Source of the DNA: Alphaproteobacteria bacterium
GTDB lineage: Bacteria; Pseudomonadota; Alphaproteobacteria; Puniceispirillales; Puniceispirillaceae
Direction of reading: 5' to 3'
NCBI GenBank assembly: GCA_016779005.1
Contig: JADHOL010000008.1
Location: 1-64,000, forward strand
DNA: 64,000 bases
Shown here: piece after piece, positions 56,117 through 64,000 of the stretch
Layout: every line of letters starts with the position of its first letter
How positions within the stretch are numbered: the first letter of the stretch is position 1
Position numbers and translations under genes: made by a program
Notes under the pieces: generated by a model
The model's database searches: none
What the model was told of the DNA's origin: nothing
What the model saw: only the letters and a program-made list of their open reading frames with translations

Positions 56117-57469
56117 ATGAAAAACCTATTTGTGAAAACTTATGGCTGCCAGATGAACGTCTATGACTCTGACAGGATGAAGGATTCGCTTGCGCCTCTT
56201 GGGTATCAGGAAAATCCAGATCTGCAAGATGCGGATATGATTGTGATTAATACATGCCATATTAGGGAAAAAGCATCTGAGAAGGTATTTTCAGAGCTTG
56301 GTCGTCTTCGAAAAGTTAAACAACGCGCTGCTGAAGAACAAAACCGTGAGGTTAAGATAGTAGTTGCTGGATGTGTGGCGCAAGCTGAAGGAGAGGAAAT
56401 CACAAAGCGCGCCCCTTGGGTTGATATTGTGGTTGGCCCCCAAACCTACCACCGACTGCCAGATTTAGTTGCTAAGCTTGATCCTGTTCAAAGAACGCAC
56501 TTAATTGATACGGAATTTCCGCCAGAAGTGAAATTTGATTTTCTGCCAGAAAAATTGGGGAAGCGTGGCCCTGCTACGTTTTTATCTGTTCAAGAGGGAT
56601 GTGATAAGTTCTGTAGCTTTTGTGTGGTTCCATATACGCGTGGCGCTGAATTTTCACGCTCTGCTGAGACAGTTATAGAAGAAGCAAAAAAATTAATTTC
56701 AAATGGCACAAGAGAGCTAACGCTACTTGGCCAAAATGTTAATGCATGGCACGGCAGTGGAGGGGATGGCAAAGAATGGGGATTAGGCAGATTAATCTAT
56801 GCCTTAGCAGAATTGCCAAATCTAGAGCGAATTCGCTACACCACCTCTCACCCATTAGATATGGATGATGAGTTAATAAGAGCTCATGCAGAAGTAGATA
56901 AGCTAATGCCTTATCTGCATTTACCAGTTCAATCTGGCTCTGATAAAATACTTCAAGCTATGAATAGGCGGCATACAGCAGCCCAGTATCTTACCATAAT
57001 TGACCGCCTGCGCTCTGCACGAGACGATATAGCGATGTCTGGTGATTTTATAGTTGGCTTCCCAGGCGAAACAGATAAGGATTTTGCAGACACGCTTAGT
57101 CTGATTGATAAAGTTGGGTATGCATCGGCCTATTCTTTTAAATATAGCATCCGCCCTGGAACCCCTGCGGCTGGTAAGATAGAACAGGTATCAGAAGAAA
57201 TTAAATCAGAACGACTAACATCACTTCAGCAATTACTGGATTCTCAGCAATTTGCTTTTAACAAAACTTGTGAGAATACTGTTTTTGACGTTCTGGTTGA
57301 ACAAAAAGCAGGACGAGAAGGCCAGTTAAATGCCAGAACGCCTTATATGCAGTCTGTTTATTTCGAAGGACCAGACAGCCTAATAGGTAAAATTGTTCAA
57401 GTTAAAGTTTCAGAGGCCAGACAAAATTCATTGTCTGCAGATATTATTCGTGAAAAAGAGGCTATATAA
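56117..57469 (+). CDS. miaB: tRNA-2-methylthio-N6-dimethylallyladenosine synthase
   Basis: Radical SAM methylthiotransferase acting on i6A37 of tRNA. The 450-residue protein has the N-terminal cluster-binding UPF0004 domain (KTYGCQMNVYDSDRM; Cys at about 11, 47 and 81), the radical SAM motif CDKFCSFC near 156-163, and a C-terminal TRAM domain. It heads the miaB-phoH-ybeY-corC-lnt run; phoH starts right at its stop. Confidence 0.96.
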   Translation: MKNLFVKTYGCQMNVYDSDRMKDSLAPLGYQENPDLQDADMIVINTCHIREKASEKVFSELGRLRKVKQRAAEEQNREVKIVVAGCVAQAEGEEITKRAPWVDIVVGPQTYHRLPDLVAKLDPVQRTHLIDTEFPPEVKFDFLPEKLGKRGPATFLSVQEGCDKFCSFCVVPYTRGAEFSRSAETVIEEAKKLISNGTRELTLLGQNVNAWHGSGGDGKEWGLGRLIYALAELPNLERIRYTTSHPLDMDDELIRAHAEVDKLMPYLHLPVQSGSDKILQAMNRRHTAAQYLTIIDRLRSARDDIAMSGDFIVGFPGETDKDFADTLSLIDKVGYASAYSFKYSIRPGTPAAGKIEQVSEEIKSERLTSLQQLLDSQQFAFNKTCENTVFDVLVEQKAGREGQLNARTPYMQSVYFEGPDSLIGKIVQVKVSEARQNSLSADIIREKEAI

Positions 57470-58444
57470 TTGGCTAATGTGGAAGAAAAATCTTTAAGAT
57501 TATCCTTTGATGATAATGATATTTTACTATTGGTGTGCGGACAACATAATGTCAATCTTGCGAAAATTGAAAAAACATTAAATGTGAGCATTGATAGTTT
57601 TGGAAATGAATTGAGAATCAAGGGCGTATCTGAGCAAACTAAGCTTGCAGGAGATGTTGTCCAGCGATTTTTCAAGCAATTATCATCAGATCCTGATCCT
57701 AAATCCGCCGCTGGTGGCCCTCTTATTGATGATATATTGCGGTTGGTTGAATATGGTCATGATTTATCAAAACCAGTAACAAGCGCGCAGATTTTTGCAT
57801 CAACATGGCGGAAGAAAATATTTGCGCGAACACAAGGTCAATCCGAATATTTCAATTTGATGCGAGAAAGTGAGGTCGTTTTTGGACTTGGCCCTGCTGG
57901 CACTGGAAAAACATATATGGCGGTTGCAATGGCCGTTGATTATTTAAAAAGTAAGAAGGTTGAGAAGTTAATTCTGTCAAGACCTGCTGTGGAAGCCGGA
58001 GAGAGATTAGGCTTCTTGCCAGGTGATATGAAAGAGAAAGTCGACCCCTATCTCAGACCTCTTTATGATGCCCTTTATGATATGATGCCTGCAGATAAGG
58101 TAGAGAGAATGCTTGGTAATGGTGAGATTGAAATAGCACCACTTGCATTTATGAGGGGGCGCACATTAAGTAATGCATTTGTGATAATTGACGAAGCACA
58201 AAACACAACATCTGTGCAGATGAAAATGGTGCTAACACGTCTTGGTCAGGATTCAAGAATGGTAATAACAGGGGATCTGTCACAAGTTGATTTACCCTCT
58301 AATCAGCTATCTGGTCTGGCGGATGCAACCGCAAGGCTAAGAGATATTGAGGGTGTTGGAATTTATCGATTAACAGGTCAGGATGTGGTAAGACACCCGG
58401 TAGTGGCACGAATATTAAAAGCCTATGATACAGAGCAATCATAA
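57470..58444 (+). CDS. ybeZ: PhoH-like ATPase
   Basis: A 324-residue PhoH-family ATPase linked to YbeY and rRNA metabolism. The Walker A motif GPAGTGKTYMAV is at about 141-152 and the Walker B FVIIDEAQN near 237. The proposed start is a TTG at 57470, directly after the miaB TAA; the alternative GTG at 57479 gives a protein three residues shorter. A start at the TTG agrees with the MANVEEKSLRLSF type N-terminus. ybeY follows after 102 bases. Confidence 0.94.
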   Translation: MANVEEKSLRLSFDDNDILLLVCGQHNVNLAKIEKTLNVSIDSFGNELRIKGVSEQTKLAGDVVQRFFKQLSSDPDPKSAAGGPLIDDILRLVEYGHDLSKPVTSAQIFASTWRKKIFARTQGQSEYFNLMRESEVVFGLGPAGTGKTYMAVAMAVDYLKSKKVEKLILSRPAVEAGERLGFLPGDMKEKVDPYLRPLYDALYDMMPADKVERMLGNGEIEIAPLAFMRGRTLSNAFVIIDEAQNTTSVQMKMVLTRLGQDSRMVITGDLSQVDLPSNQLSGLADATARLRDIEGVGIYRLTGQDVVRHPVVARILKAYDTEQS

Positions 58445-58546
58445 GTATCATCTGCGATTGATTTTTAACTAATCATGTAATTTTCTGGACAAACCCTGTT
58501 TTTTTATAGCATCCTGTTACTGTTATTTAATTTTATTAGAAATAAG

Positions 58547-59146
58547 ATGCACATAGAACTTATCGCAGAGCCTACCGAAGACCCTGACAGTCCTGAGCCT
58601 GAACCGGGAAATCACACTCATTTAGATCATAATGGCACCTATTTTGTCGTCGAATTTAAGGCAGGGTCAGCCTCTATCTCGTTACTTGATGAGCGCTGGA
58701 TAGATAGTTTTAACCTCATAAATATGAGCGAGCTTCAGTCTATTATAGAGAAAACGATTGGATCTGGGCCCCACCTTGTTAGCGTGCCAGATGGGCTGAT
58801 TACAGTTGCAATAATAGCATCAGATGATGCGCATATGTGTCAGTTAAATGGTGATTTTAGGGATAAAACAGACCCAACGAATGTATTGTCTTTTCCAGAT
58901 GGTACCTTTGAGGAAATAGAAGGTGAATTTCATCTTGGTGATATATTTCTAGGTTATGAGACAATTAAATCTGAGGCTAAAACGCAAGATATTCCGCTCA
59001 GGAACCATCTATTGCACTTAATCGTGCATGGCATTCTACATCTTCTTGGATATGATCATCAAGAGGAACATCAAGCTCAGATTATGGAGCAAAAAGAAGT
59101 GTTACTCTTAAGTTTGTTTAATATTCCAGACCCCTATTCGTTATGA
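58547..59146 (+). CDS. ybeY: Endoribonuclease YbeY
   Basis: Zinc-dependent single-strand RNase for 16S rRNA 3'-end maturation and ribosome quality control. The 199-residue protein has the metal motif HGILHLLGYDH near 161-171 and a core NVLSFPDGTFEE segment near 112-123. It has about 50 residues before the domain that start with an acidic/Pro stretch (EPTEDPDSPEPEPGN) not expected in the family. The stop overlaps corC by 4 bases. Confidence 0.95.
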   Translation: MHIELIAEPTEDPDSPEPEPGNHTHLDHNGTYFVVEFKAGSASISLLDERWIDSFNLINMSELQSIIEKTIGSGPHLVSVPDGLITVAIIASDDAHMCQLNGDFRDKTDPTNVLSFPDGTFEEIEGEFHLGDIFLGYETIKSEAKTQDIPLRNHLLHLIVHGILHLLGYDHQEEHQAQIMEQKEVLLLSLFNIPDPYSL

Positions 59147-60012
59147 GGAATAAAAAGCCTATGACTTTCCTAAAGAAATTTAAAATGGGGCCATTTAGTT
59201 TTCGAAAGCAATCTGTCAGAGACGAATTATCAGAGCTGATCGAAAATTCCATTAACACAAAGGACAGCTTTGATAATCATGAAAGCACCTTATTAAGAAA
59301 CATTCTAAATCTAAAAGATTTAACAGCTGAAAGCCTTATGGTGCCAAGGGCTGATATTGTGTCAATTGATCTTACTGAAGATGTTGATAGTGTAATGGCG
59401 CAAATTTGTTCTGCTAATCATAGCCGTCTGCCAGTTCATAATGGGTCTATGGATGTTATTCAGGGAATGATCCATATTAAGGATCTCATGCCTCATCTGC
59501 TTGCAGGTTCTAATCCAGATTTAAAGAAATTAATGCGCCCAGTTTTATTTGTATCCCCTTCTATTTGGGTGATGGATTTGCTTCATGAAATGAGATTAAA
59601 AAGACGTCATCTTGCCTTGGTCGTTGATGAATTTGGGGGGGTTGATGGTCTGATTACCATTGAAGATTTAGTTGAGGAGATTGTCGGTGAAATCGAGGAT
59701 GAACATGATGAAATGGAAATGCCTCGTTTTGAGTTGATTGATGATGATTCCGCAATATCAGATGCTCGCCTTGAGCTAGAAGATCTTGAAAAGCTGGTTG
59801 GACCTTTGGTAGATGATGCAGAGCGTGAAGAAATTGACACAGTGGCTGGTTTGGTGTTTTCTTTGGCAGGCAGGGTTCCTGTTCGCGGGGAGGTAATTCG
59901 CCACCCTTGTGGGCTAGAATTCGAGGTTCTCGAAGGCGACCCTCGTCGTATTACATTGTTAAAAATTGATGGTATTCATTCGGTTAAAACGCAAGAAAAC
60001 AAACATTCCTAG
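59143..60012 (+). CDS. CorC/YbeX-type CBS domain protein
   Basis: A 289-residue cytosolic protein with two CBS domains (about 60-200; LMVPRADIVSIDL and RRHLALVVDEFGGVDGLITIEDLVEEIVGEIEDEHD) and a C-terminal transporter-associated (CorC_HlyC) domain to about 280. CorC/YbeX is tied to magnesium or cobalt efflux and to ribosome assembly. It is coupled to ybeY by a 4-base overlap and followed 18 bases later by lnt, the ybeZ-ybeY-ybeX-lnt order known from E. coli. Confidence 0.94.
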   Translation: MRNKKPMTFLKKFKMGPFSFRKQSVRDELSELIENSINTKDSFDNHESTLLRNILNLKDLTAESLMVPRADIVSIDLTEDVDSVMAQICSANHSRLPVHNGSMDVIQGMIHIKDLMPHLLAGSNPDLKKLMRPVLFVSPSIWVMDLLHEMRLKRRHLALVVDEFGGVDGLITIEDLVEEIVGEIEDEHDEMEMPRFELIDDDSAISDARLELEDLEKLVGPLVDDAEREEIDTVAGLVFSLAGRVPVRGEVIRHPCGLEFEVLEGDPRRITLLKIDGIHSVKTQENKHS

Positions 60013-60030
60013 TTTCAGAAATGAGATAAG

Positions 60031-61608
60031 GTGAATAAAGCCGACTCCAAAATAACACAGCTATCGAAATGGCTGCACCAGCGCGGAATATTCACGCAAA
60101 TAGGGGTGATGGGACTATTAGGGGCATTAGCCTCCTTGTCACTACCACCGCTATTTTTAGCCCCAGCGGTGCTAGCATTTATTCCGTTTTTTATTCATGC
60201 ATCGAGCTGTAAATCGACTTGGCAAGCAATATTGCTTTTTTGGGGATTTGCTTTTGGCTGGTTCACAGCTTCGCTTTATTGGATTTCAGCCTCGTTGTTT
60301 GTAGATATTTCTTGGGAAGTTTTGATACTGCCTCTCAGTTTGTTTGCGCTTCCAGCTTTCTTATCTGTGTTCTGGGGGTTGGCTGGTTTTCTTGTTTATA
60401 AAATGGGGCGCACAGCTGAAGCACGGCTGGTATATTCTGCTCTTTTCATTGGTCTTGCAGAATTATTGCGCTCGGTACTATTCACAGGATTTCCTTGGAA
60501 CTCGCCATCGCACCTTATCTTAACACATGACAATCTATCTCAGATTGCATCACTAATAGGACAGAACGGCTCTGTTTTTCTTGTTTTAATATCTATTGTC
60601 GGTGGATGCTTTTTATATCTTCGCTTTTGGAAAATGGGGGTGCTCTGTCTTCTGCCTCTTCTGGCTAGTATTGTTTATGGGGGTTGGCGGCTGGATAGTT
60701 CCTCTGTTCCAGTAAATGCAGAGTTTGTTCAGAATCCAGAAATTCTAGTAAGAATGGTTCAGCCAAATGTCCCTCAGAAAGAGCGATGGAAATCAGAATT
60801 TAAGAATGAACAAATAGATGCGTTATTTGCGTTATCCATATTAAATAAAGAGCTCCCATCGCTGATTATTTGGCCTGAGGCTGCATATCCTTCTATATGG
60901 CCAAATTCCAAGGCACAATTTACGAGTTTGGCTAGCAGCGTCCTTCCAGAGAATACACAGCTATTATCAGGAATGCTGCGATTTGATGAGGAGAATAAAT
61001 TATATAACTCAGCATTATTATTTAATGCAGATGGACAATTAACAGGAAAAATTGACAAACAAAAACGGGTTCCATTTGGCGAATATATTCCATTTAGAAA
61101 TAGTTTCATATTTCAGAATTTGAACTTATTCGGAAATAAAATAGATATTAGTGCTGGCCCAAATTCGGGGCTATTATCCACACAAGAGAATATCAAATTA
61201 CAGATATTTATTTGTTATGAGATTATTTTTCCAAATCTTGTCTCATTGCAGGGCAGGCCTGATATTATTATAAACCTTACCAATGATGCTTGGTTCGGCA
61301 ATACGCTTGGACCTTATCAGCATTTAAGCCAGGCGCGTCTTAGAGCGATCGAAAAAGGGGTGCCACTTGTTCGAGTAGCAAATACTGGAATTTCAGCAGC
61401 CTTTAACTATCAAGGGCTGTTGCTTGGAAAAATAGACTTGATGGAACAAGGTGTTTTGGATGTTCTGGTATCTCTTCAGCAACAAAATACGATTTATAGC
61501 CAATATAGGTGGAAAATCGTTGTTTCCATTATTTCTATACTTATTTTATGTTCAGTTTTGCTTGACGTGAATTTTTTAACAAGGCAGAAAACCAAAAACA
61601 TAAACTAA
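60031..61608 (+). CDS. lnt: Apolipoprotein N-acyltransferase
   Basis: Inner-membrane enzyme adding the third acyl chain to lipoproteins. The 525-residue protein has about six N-terminal membrane segments and a periplasmic nitrilase domain: catalytic Glu in IIWPEAAYPS near 280, Lys in KIDKQKRVPFGEY near 342, and Cys in FICYEIIFP near 395. The start is a GTG at 60031. The window encodes several lipoproteins (351-845, 3423-3926, 26932-27522, 29038-30630, 40631-41425) that would be substrates. Confidence 0.95.
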   Translation: MNKADSKITQLSKWLHQRGIFTQIGVMGLLGALASLSLPPLFLAPAVLAFIPFFIHASSCKSTWQAILLFWGFAFGWFTASLYWISASLFVDISWEVLILPLSLFALPAFLSVFWGLAGFLVYKMGRTAEARLVYSALFIGLAELLRSVLFTGFPWNSPSHLILTHDNLSQIASLIGQNGSVFLVLISIVGGCFLYLRFWKMGVLCLLPLLASIVYGGWRLDSSSVPVNAEFVQNPEILVRMVQPNVPQKERWKSEFKNEQIDALFALSILNKELPSLIIWPEAAYPSIWPNSKAQFTSLASSVLPENTQLLSGMLRFDEENKLYNSALLFNADGQLTGKIDKQKRVPFGEYIPFRNSFIFQNLNLFGNKIDISAGPNSGLLSTQENIKLQIFICYEIIFPNLVSLQGRPDIIINLTNDAWFGNTLGPYQHLSQARLRAIEKGVPLVRVANTGISAAFNYQGLLLGKIDLMEQGVLDVLVSLQQQNTIYSQYRWKIVVSIISILILCSVLLDVNFLTRQKTKNIN

Positions 61609-61620
61609 GGGTATTAAAAA

Positions 61621-62796
61621 ATGTCTCATTTATTCACTTCTGAATCCGTGTCCGAAGGGCACCCAGATAAGGTCTGTGATAGGATTTCGGACACTATTTT
61701 AGATCTGTTTTTGGCATATGAGCCTGAAGCACGCGTGGCCTGCGAGACTCTCGCTACAACAAATCGTATTATATTGGCAGGCGAGGTTAGAGCAAGTACA
61801 GCAGTGCTGCCAATAATCATGGAAAAGATAGAGCCAGCAGTTCGTGCTGCGGTCAAAGATATTGGCTATGAGCAGGAAAAGTTTCATCACGCTCATTTTG
61901 AGTTCCAGAATTATCTTCACGAGCAATCAGCAGATATATCGCAAGGGGTAGATAGCGGCTCTCATAAAGATGAGGGCGCTGGGGATCAGGGATTGATGTT
62001 TGGTTACGCATGTACAGAAACAGAATCACTCATGCCAGCTGCAATTCATTATTCTCATGCAATCTTAAAAAAGCTTGCTTCGGTTCGCAAGCAAGATTCA
62101 GACTCTATCCTTGGGCCTGATTCCAAATCACAAGTCACGTTGCAATATAGTGATACTGGCAAAGTAATCGGTGTAGATACTATTGTTTTATCAACCCAGC
62201 ACGCTGTGGGTGTCACTACTGAAGAAATTCGTAAACTCGTAACCCCGCTAATTGCAAAATTGCTGCCAGAAGGCTGGATGGTTAGCAAAGACAGGTTTTT
62301 GGTAAATCCAACAGGAAAGTTTGAAATTGGTGGCCCCAATGGGGATGCTGGTCTTACAGGCAGAAAAATAATAGTTGATACTTATGGCGGTGCTGCTCCA
62401 CATGGTGGCGGCGCATTTTCAGGAAAAGACCCAACAAAGGTAGATAGGTCAGCAGCCTATGCAGCAAGGTATCTTGCAAAGAATATTGTTGCAGCAGAGC
62501 TTGCAGAGAAATGCACCATTCAAGTTGCGTATGCCATTGGCGTCTCACAACCTGTATCTATATTTGTGGATACCCATGGAACGAGTCAATTTGAAAGTAA
62601 GAAAATAGAAGATGCGGTTAGAGATGTTATGGACTTATCTCCCAGAGGGATTCGCACCCAGTTAAAACTCAACAACCCTATTTATGCATGTACATCGGCA
62701 TATGGACATTTCGGCAGAGATTTTGAGGAAATGGGCAAAAACACCTTTACATGGGAAAACACAGATTTAGTAGATAAGCTAAAATCACTTGTTTAA
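61621..62796 (+). CDS. metK: S-adenosylmethionine synthetase
   Basis: Makes S-adenosylmethionine from methionine and ATP. The 391-residue protein starts with [19 protein letters not shown] near 6-24, and has [12 protein letters not shown] near 120-131, the [18 protein letters not shown] loop near 258-275 and the C-terminal domain. The 12-base gap after lnt is too short for a SAM riboswitch. The helix-turn-helix gene that in many relatives lies between lnt and metK is absent. Confidence 0.98.
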   Translation: MSHLFTSESVSEGHPDKVCDRISDTILDLFLAYEPEARVACETLATTNRIILAGEVRASTAVLPIIMEKIEPAVRAAVKDIGYEQEKFHHAHFEFQNYLHEQSADISQGVDSGSHKDEGAGDQGLMFGYACTETESLMPAAIHYSHAILKKLASVRKQDSDSILGPDSKSQVTLQYSDTGKVIGVDTIVLSTQHAVGVTTEEIRKLVTPLIAKLLPEGWMVSKDRFLVNPTGKFEIGGPNGDAGLTGRKIIVDTYGGAAPHGGGAFSGKDPTKVDRSAAYAARYLAKNIVAAELAEKCTIQVAYAIGVSQPVSIFVDTHGTSQFESKKIEDAVRDVMDLSPRGIRTQLKLNNPIYACTSAYGHFGRDFEEMGKNTFTWENTDLVDKLKSLV

Positions 62797-62832
62797 ACCT
62801 AATCCTTAAAAGGGTAATTCAGGAATAAATTT

Positions 62833-63519
62833 ATGGAAGCGTTTTTACCTTTCTATGGCCGAAGAAAAGGAAGGCCGCTTCGTAATACATCTAAGCGATT
62901 ATTAGAAGAATTACTCCCTGCTTATGTGGTGCCAGATAATACATCAGACCCCGCTCAATTATTCACACATAACCCAAGCAAACTGTACCTAGAAATCGGG
63001 TTTGGTGGGGGGGAGCATTTAGCAATGGTAGCAAAAAACCACCCAGAAAATGCCTATATAGGGGCAGAGCCGTTTTTAAATGGTGTAAGTTCTTTTCTGA
63101 AATACTGCCAGAATGAAGCGCTAAAAAATGTGCGTATTTGGCCAGATGATATTCGCTTGCAGCTTTCATCATGGCCGAATGAATGCCTTGATGGTATTTT
63201 TATTATGTTTCCAGACCCTTGGCCGAAAATCAGGCACTCTAGCAGACGCATTATCAATAAAGATAATCTGGCTGCTTTTGCTAGATTAATCAAGGTGGGT
63301 GGGAGTCTTCGAATGGCAAGCGATCATGCCAGCGCAAAAAACTGGATTTTATCTGGGATGTTAGAAAACCCCTATTTTGATTGGACAGCAGAAAGCCCAG
63401 ATGACTGGAATATGCAACCTCAGGACTGTCCTGAAACCAGATATATGAGAAAGGCTCTAAAAGAAGGGCGAAGACCGGCTTGGTTTGAGTTTAAAAGAGT
63501 ATTGGTCGAGCCAAGTTAA
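62833..63519 (+). CDS. trmB: tRNA (guanine-N7-)-methyltransferase
   Basis: Methylates G46 in the variable loop of tRNA. The 228-residue enzyme has the SAM-binding loop LEIGFGGGEHLAM near 53-65 and the catalytic FPDPWPK near 125-131. It lies 36 bases after metK and before rimP, the expected lnt-metK-trmB-rimP order. Confidence 0.95.
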   Translation: MEAFLPFYGRRKGRPLRNTSKRLLEELLPAYVVPDNTSDPAQLFTHNPSKLYLEIGFGGGEHLAMVAKNHPENAYIGAEPFLNGVSSFLKYCQNEALKNVRIWPDDIRLQLSSWPNECLDGIFIMFPDPWPKIRHSSRRIINKDNLAAFARLIKVGGSLRMASDHASAKNWILSGMLENPYFDWTAESPDDWNMQPQDCPETRYMRKALKEGRRPAWFEFKRVLVEPS

Positions 63520-63567
63520 GGGGTATTGGATTAAGTGCCATTATATTATAAAAATCTCTGAGCAACC

Positions 63568-63639
63568 CAGAAAGTACCCCAGAACATAAATCAGAACATA
63601 AATCAGAACATAAACCAGAAAGTACACCAGAAATTATAT
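63568..63639. repeat. 12-bp degenerate tandem repeat before rimP
   Basis: Six adjacent 12-bp units begin with CAGAA: CAGAAAGTACCC, CAGAACATAAAT (two identical copies), CAGAACATAAAC, CAGAAAGTACAC, CAGAAATTATAT. They lie in the 251-base trmB-rimP gap, which otherwise shows only the hairpin at 63714. Confidence 0.85.
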
Positions 63640-63713
63640 CAGTAATCTTAAGATACTTGATAAAGAAAGTGGATTGTGATATTTAACAGATATATTTTCG
63701 CGTCAACAGATGT

Positions 63714-63737
63714 GGTGGGCTATTGCCCGCCTTTTTT
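63714..63737 (+). terminator. Terminator-like hairpin in the rimP leader
   Basis: GGTGGGC pairs with GCCCGCC (one G-T wobble) around a TATT loop and is followed by six T. It ends 33 bases before the rimP ATG. Similar GC-rich hairpins with T tracts precede rimP in other alphaproteobacteria (rimP leader) and are thought to regulate the rimP-nusA operon by termination. Confidence 0.75.
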
Positions 63738-63770
63738 ATTGGCTGATAGCACAGAGTTACAAACATATAA

Positions 63771-64000
63771 ATGTCGCATCCAAAACTGACACAAATAATC
63801 GAGCCAGCACTTGCAGATATAGGGTACATATTAGTGCGTTTAAATTATACTGTGCCTGTAGAGAAATCTAATAAGCAGACACGTGGAAGCTTGCAAATTA
63901 TGGCTGAGCCGACCGATTTGTCTGAAATGACAGTAGAAGATTGCGCTAAAATTAGTAGGCATATCGCTACTGTTCTTGATGTGGAAGACCCTATTCAAGA
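63771..64000 (+). CDS. rimP: Ribosome maturation factor RimP, N-terminal fragment
   Basis: The frame starts at ATG 63771 and runs off the window end, so about 76 residues are seen. They match RimP: a start like LTQIIEPALADIGYILVRLNY, a Ser/Lys-rich loop, then LQIMAEPTDLSEMTVEDCAKISRHIATVLDVEDPI, with the second motif of the family. RimP binds the 30S subunit during assembly. It is normally followed by nusA and infB. Confidence 0.9.
   Translation, partial: MSHPKLTQIIEPALADIGYILVRLNYTVPVEKSNKQTRGSLQIMAEPTDLSEMTVEDCAKISRHIATVLDVEDPIQ

Noticed and set aside
61609-61620. SAM riboswitch before metK
   Set aside because: Only 12 bases separate lnt from metK, too short for any aptamer.
1-64000. tRNA, rRNA, insertion sequence, prophage or toxin-antitoxin genes
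   Set aside because: I read both strands for tRNA T-arm patterns, transposase motifs, inverted ends and paired small genes and found none that hold up.

Overview
The window is an AT-rich (by eye) stretch of a free-living alphaproteobacterial chromosome around its replication origin. Nearly every gene is a recognisable core gene. The order leuS-lptE-holA-parB-parA-rsmG-mnmG-mnmE-rho-hemJ-hemE-[oriC]-ppsR-maf-coaE-dnaQ-secB-fxsA-tim44-smr-his genes is the classic alphaproteobacterial origin neighbourhood. Low GC, tight packing and tail-to-tail gene overlaps suggest a streamlined, possibly marine lineage (SAR116/Puniceispirillales-like); that placement is inference.

Region by region. 1-4964: a truncated porin with a clear terminator, a DUF3576 lipoprotein, then leuS-lptE-holA. 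4952-14209 (minus strand): parB, parA, rsmG, mnmG, mnmE, rho, hemJ and hemE, interrupted by a plus-strand ogt-type methyltransferase. Two near-consensus parS sites lie inside rsmG and ogt. 14210-14607: the only long non-coding stretch, interpreted as oriC (DnaA boxes, an IHF consensus match, AT-rich tracts). 14608-24552: PPSR, maf, coaE, dnaQ, secB, fxsA, tim44, smr, an XRE regulator, hisB-hisH-GNAT-hisA-hisF-hisE and a HIT protein. 24654-30630: a broken comM, then the minus-strand rsmI-yraN(broken)-BON-gshB operon, and a divergent LpoA-like lipoprotein. 30619-39885: hemW, rdgB and rph on minus; hrcA, grpE, dnaK, dnaJ and dapB on plus; a DUF2244 protein on minus. 39946-50885: nth, a repeat-rich lipoprotein, maeB, mutS, glnD, murJ. 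50974-64000: trpS, an Nfu protein, a Bax-like glucosaminidase, a polysaccharide deacetylase, tsaB-rimI, then miaB-phoH-ybeY-corC-lnt-metK-trmB and the start of rimP.

Genes flanking oriC point away from it for about 9-11 kb on each side. ParA, ParB and the parS sites form the segregation machinery beside the origin. The other clusters cover tRNA modification, haem and histidine synthesis, heat-shock chaperones, envelope assembly and translation.

The most unusual points are: (i) parS embedded in two unrelated genes, encoding the same peptide NVSHETL in both; (ii) parallel inactivation of comM and yraN, each by an internal deletion that removes a catalytic motif and shifts the frame; (iii) many short tandem repeats with 11-17 bp units scattered through an otherwise compact genome; (iv) a perfect 16-bp palindrome directly before an LpoA-like lipoprotein. 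I saw no tRNA, rRNA, CRISPR array, insertion sequence, prophage or toxin-antitoxin locus.
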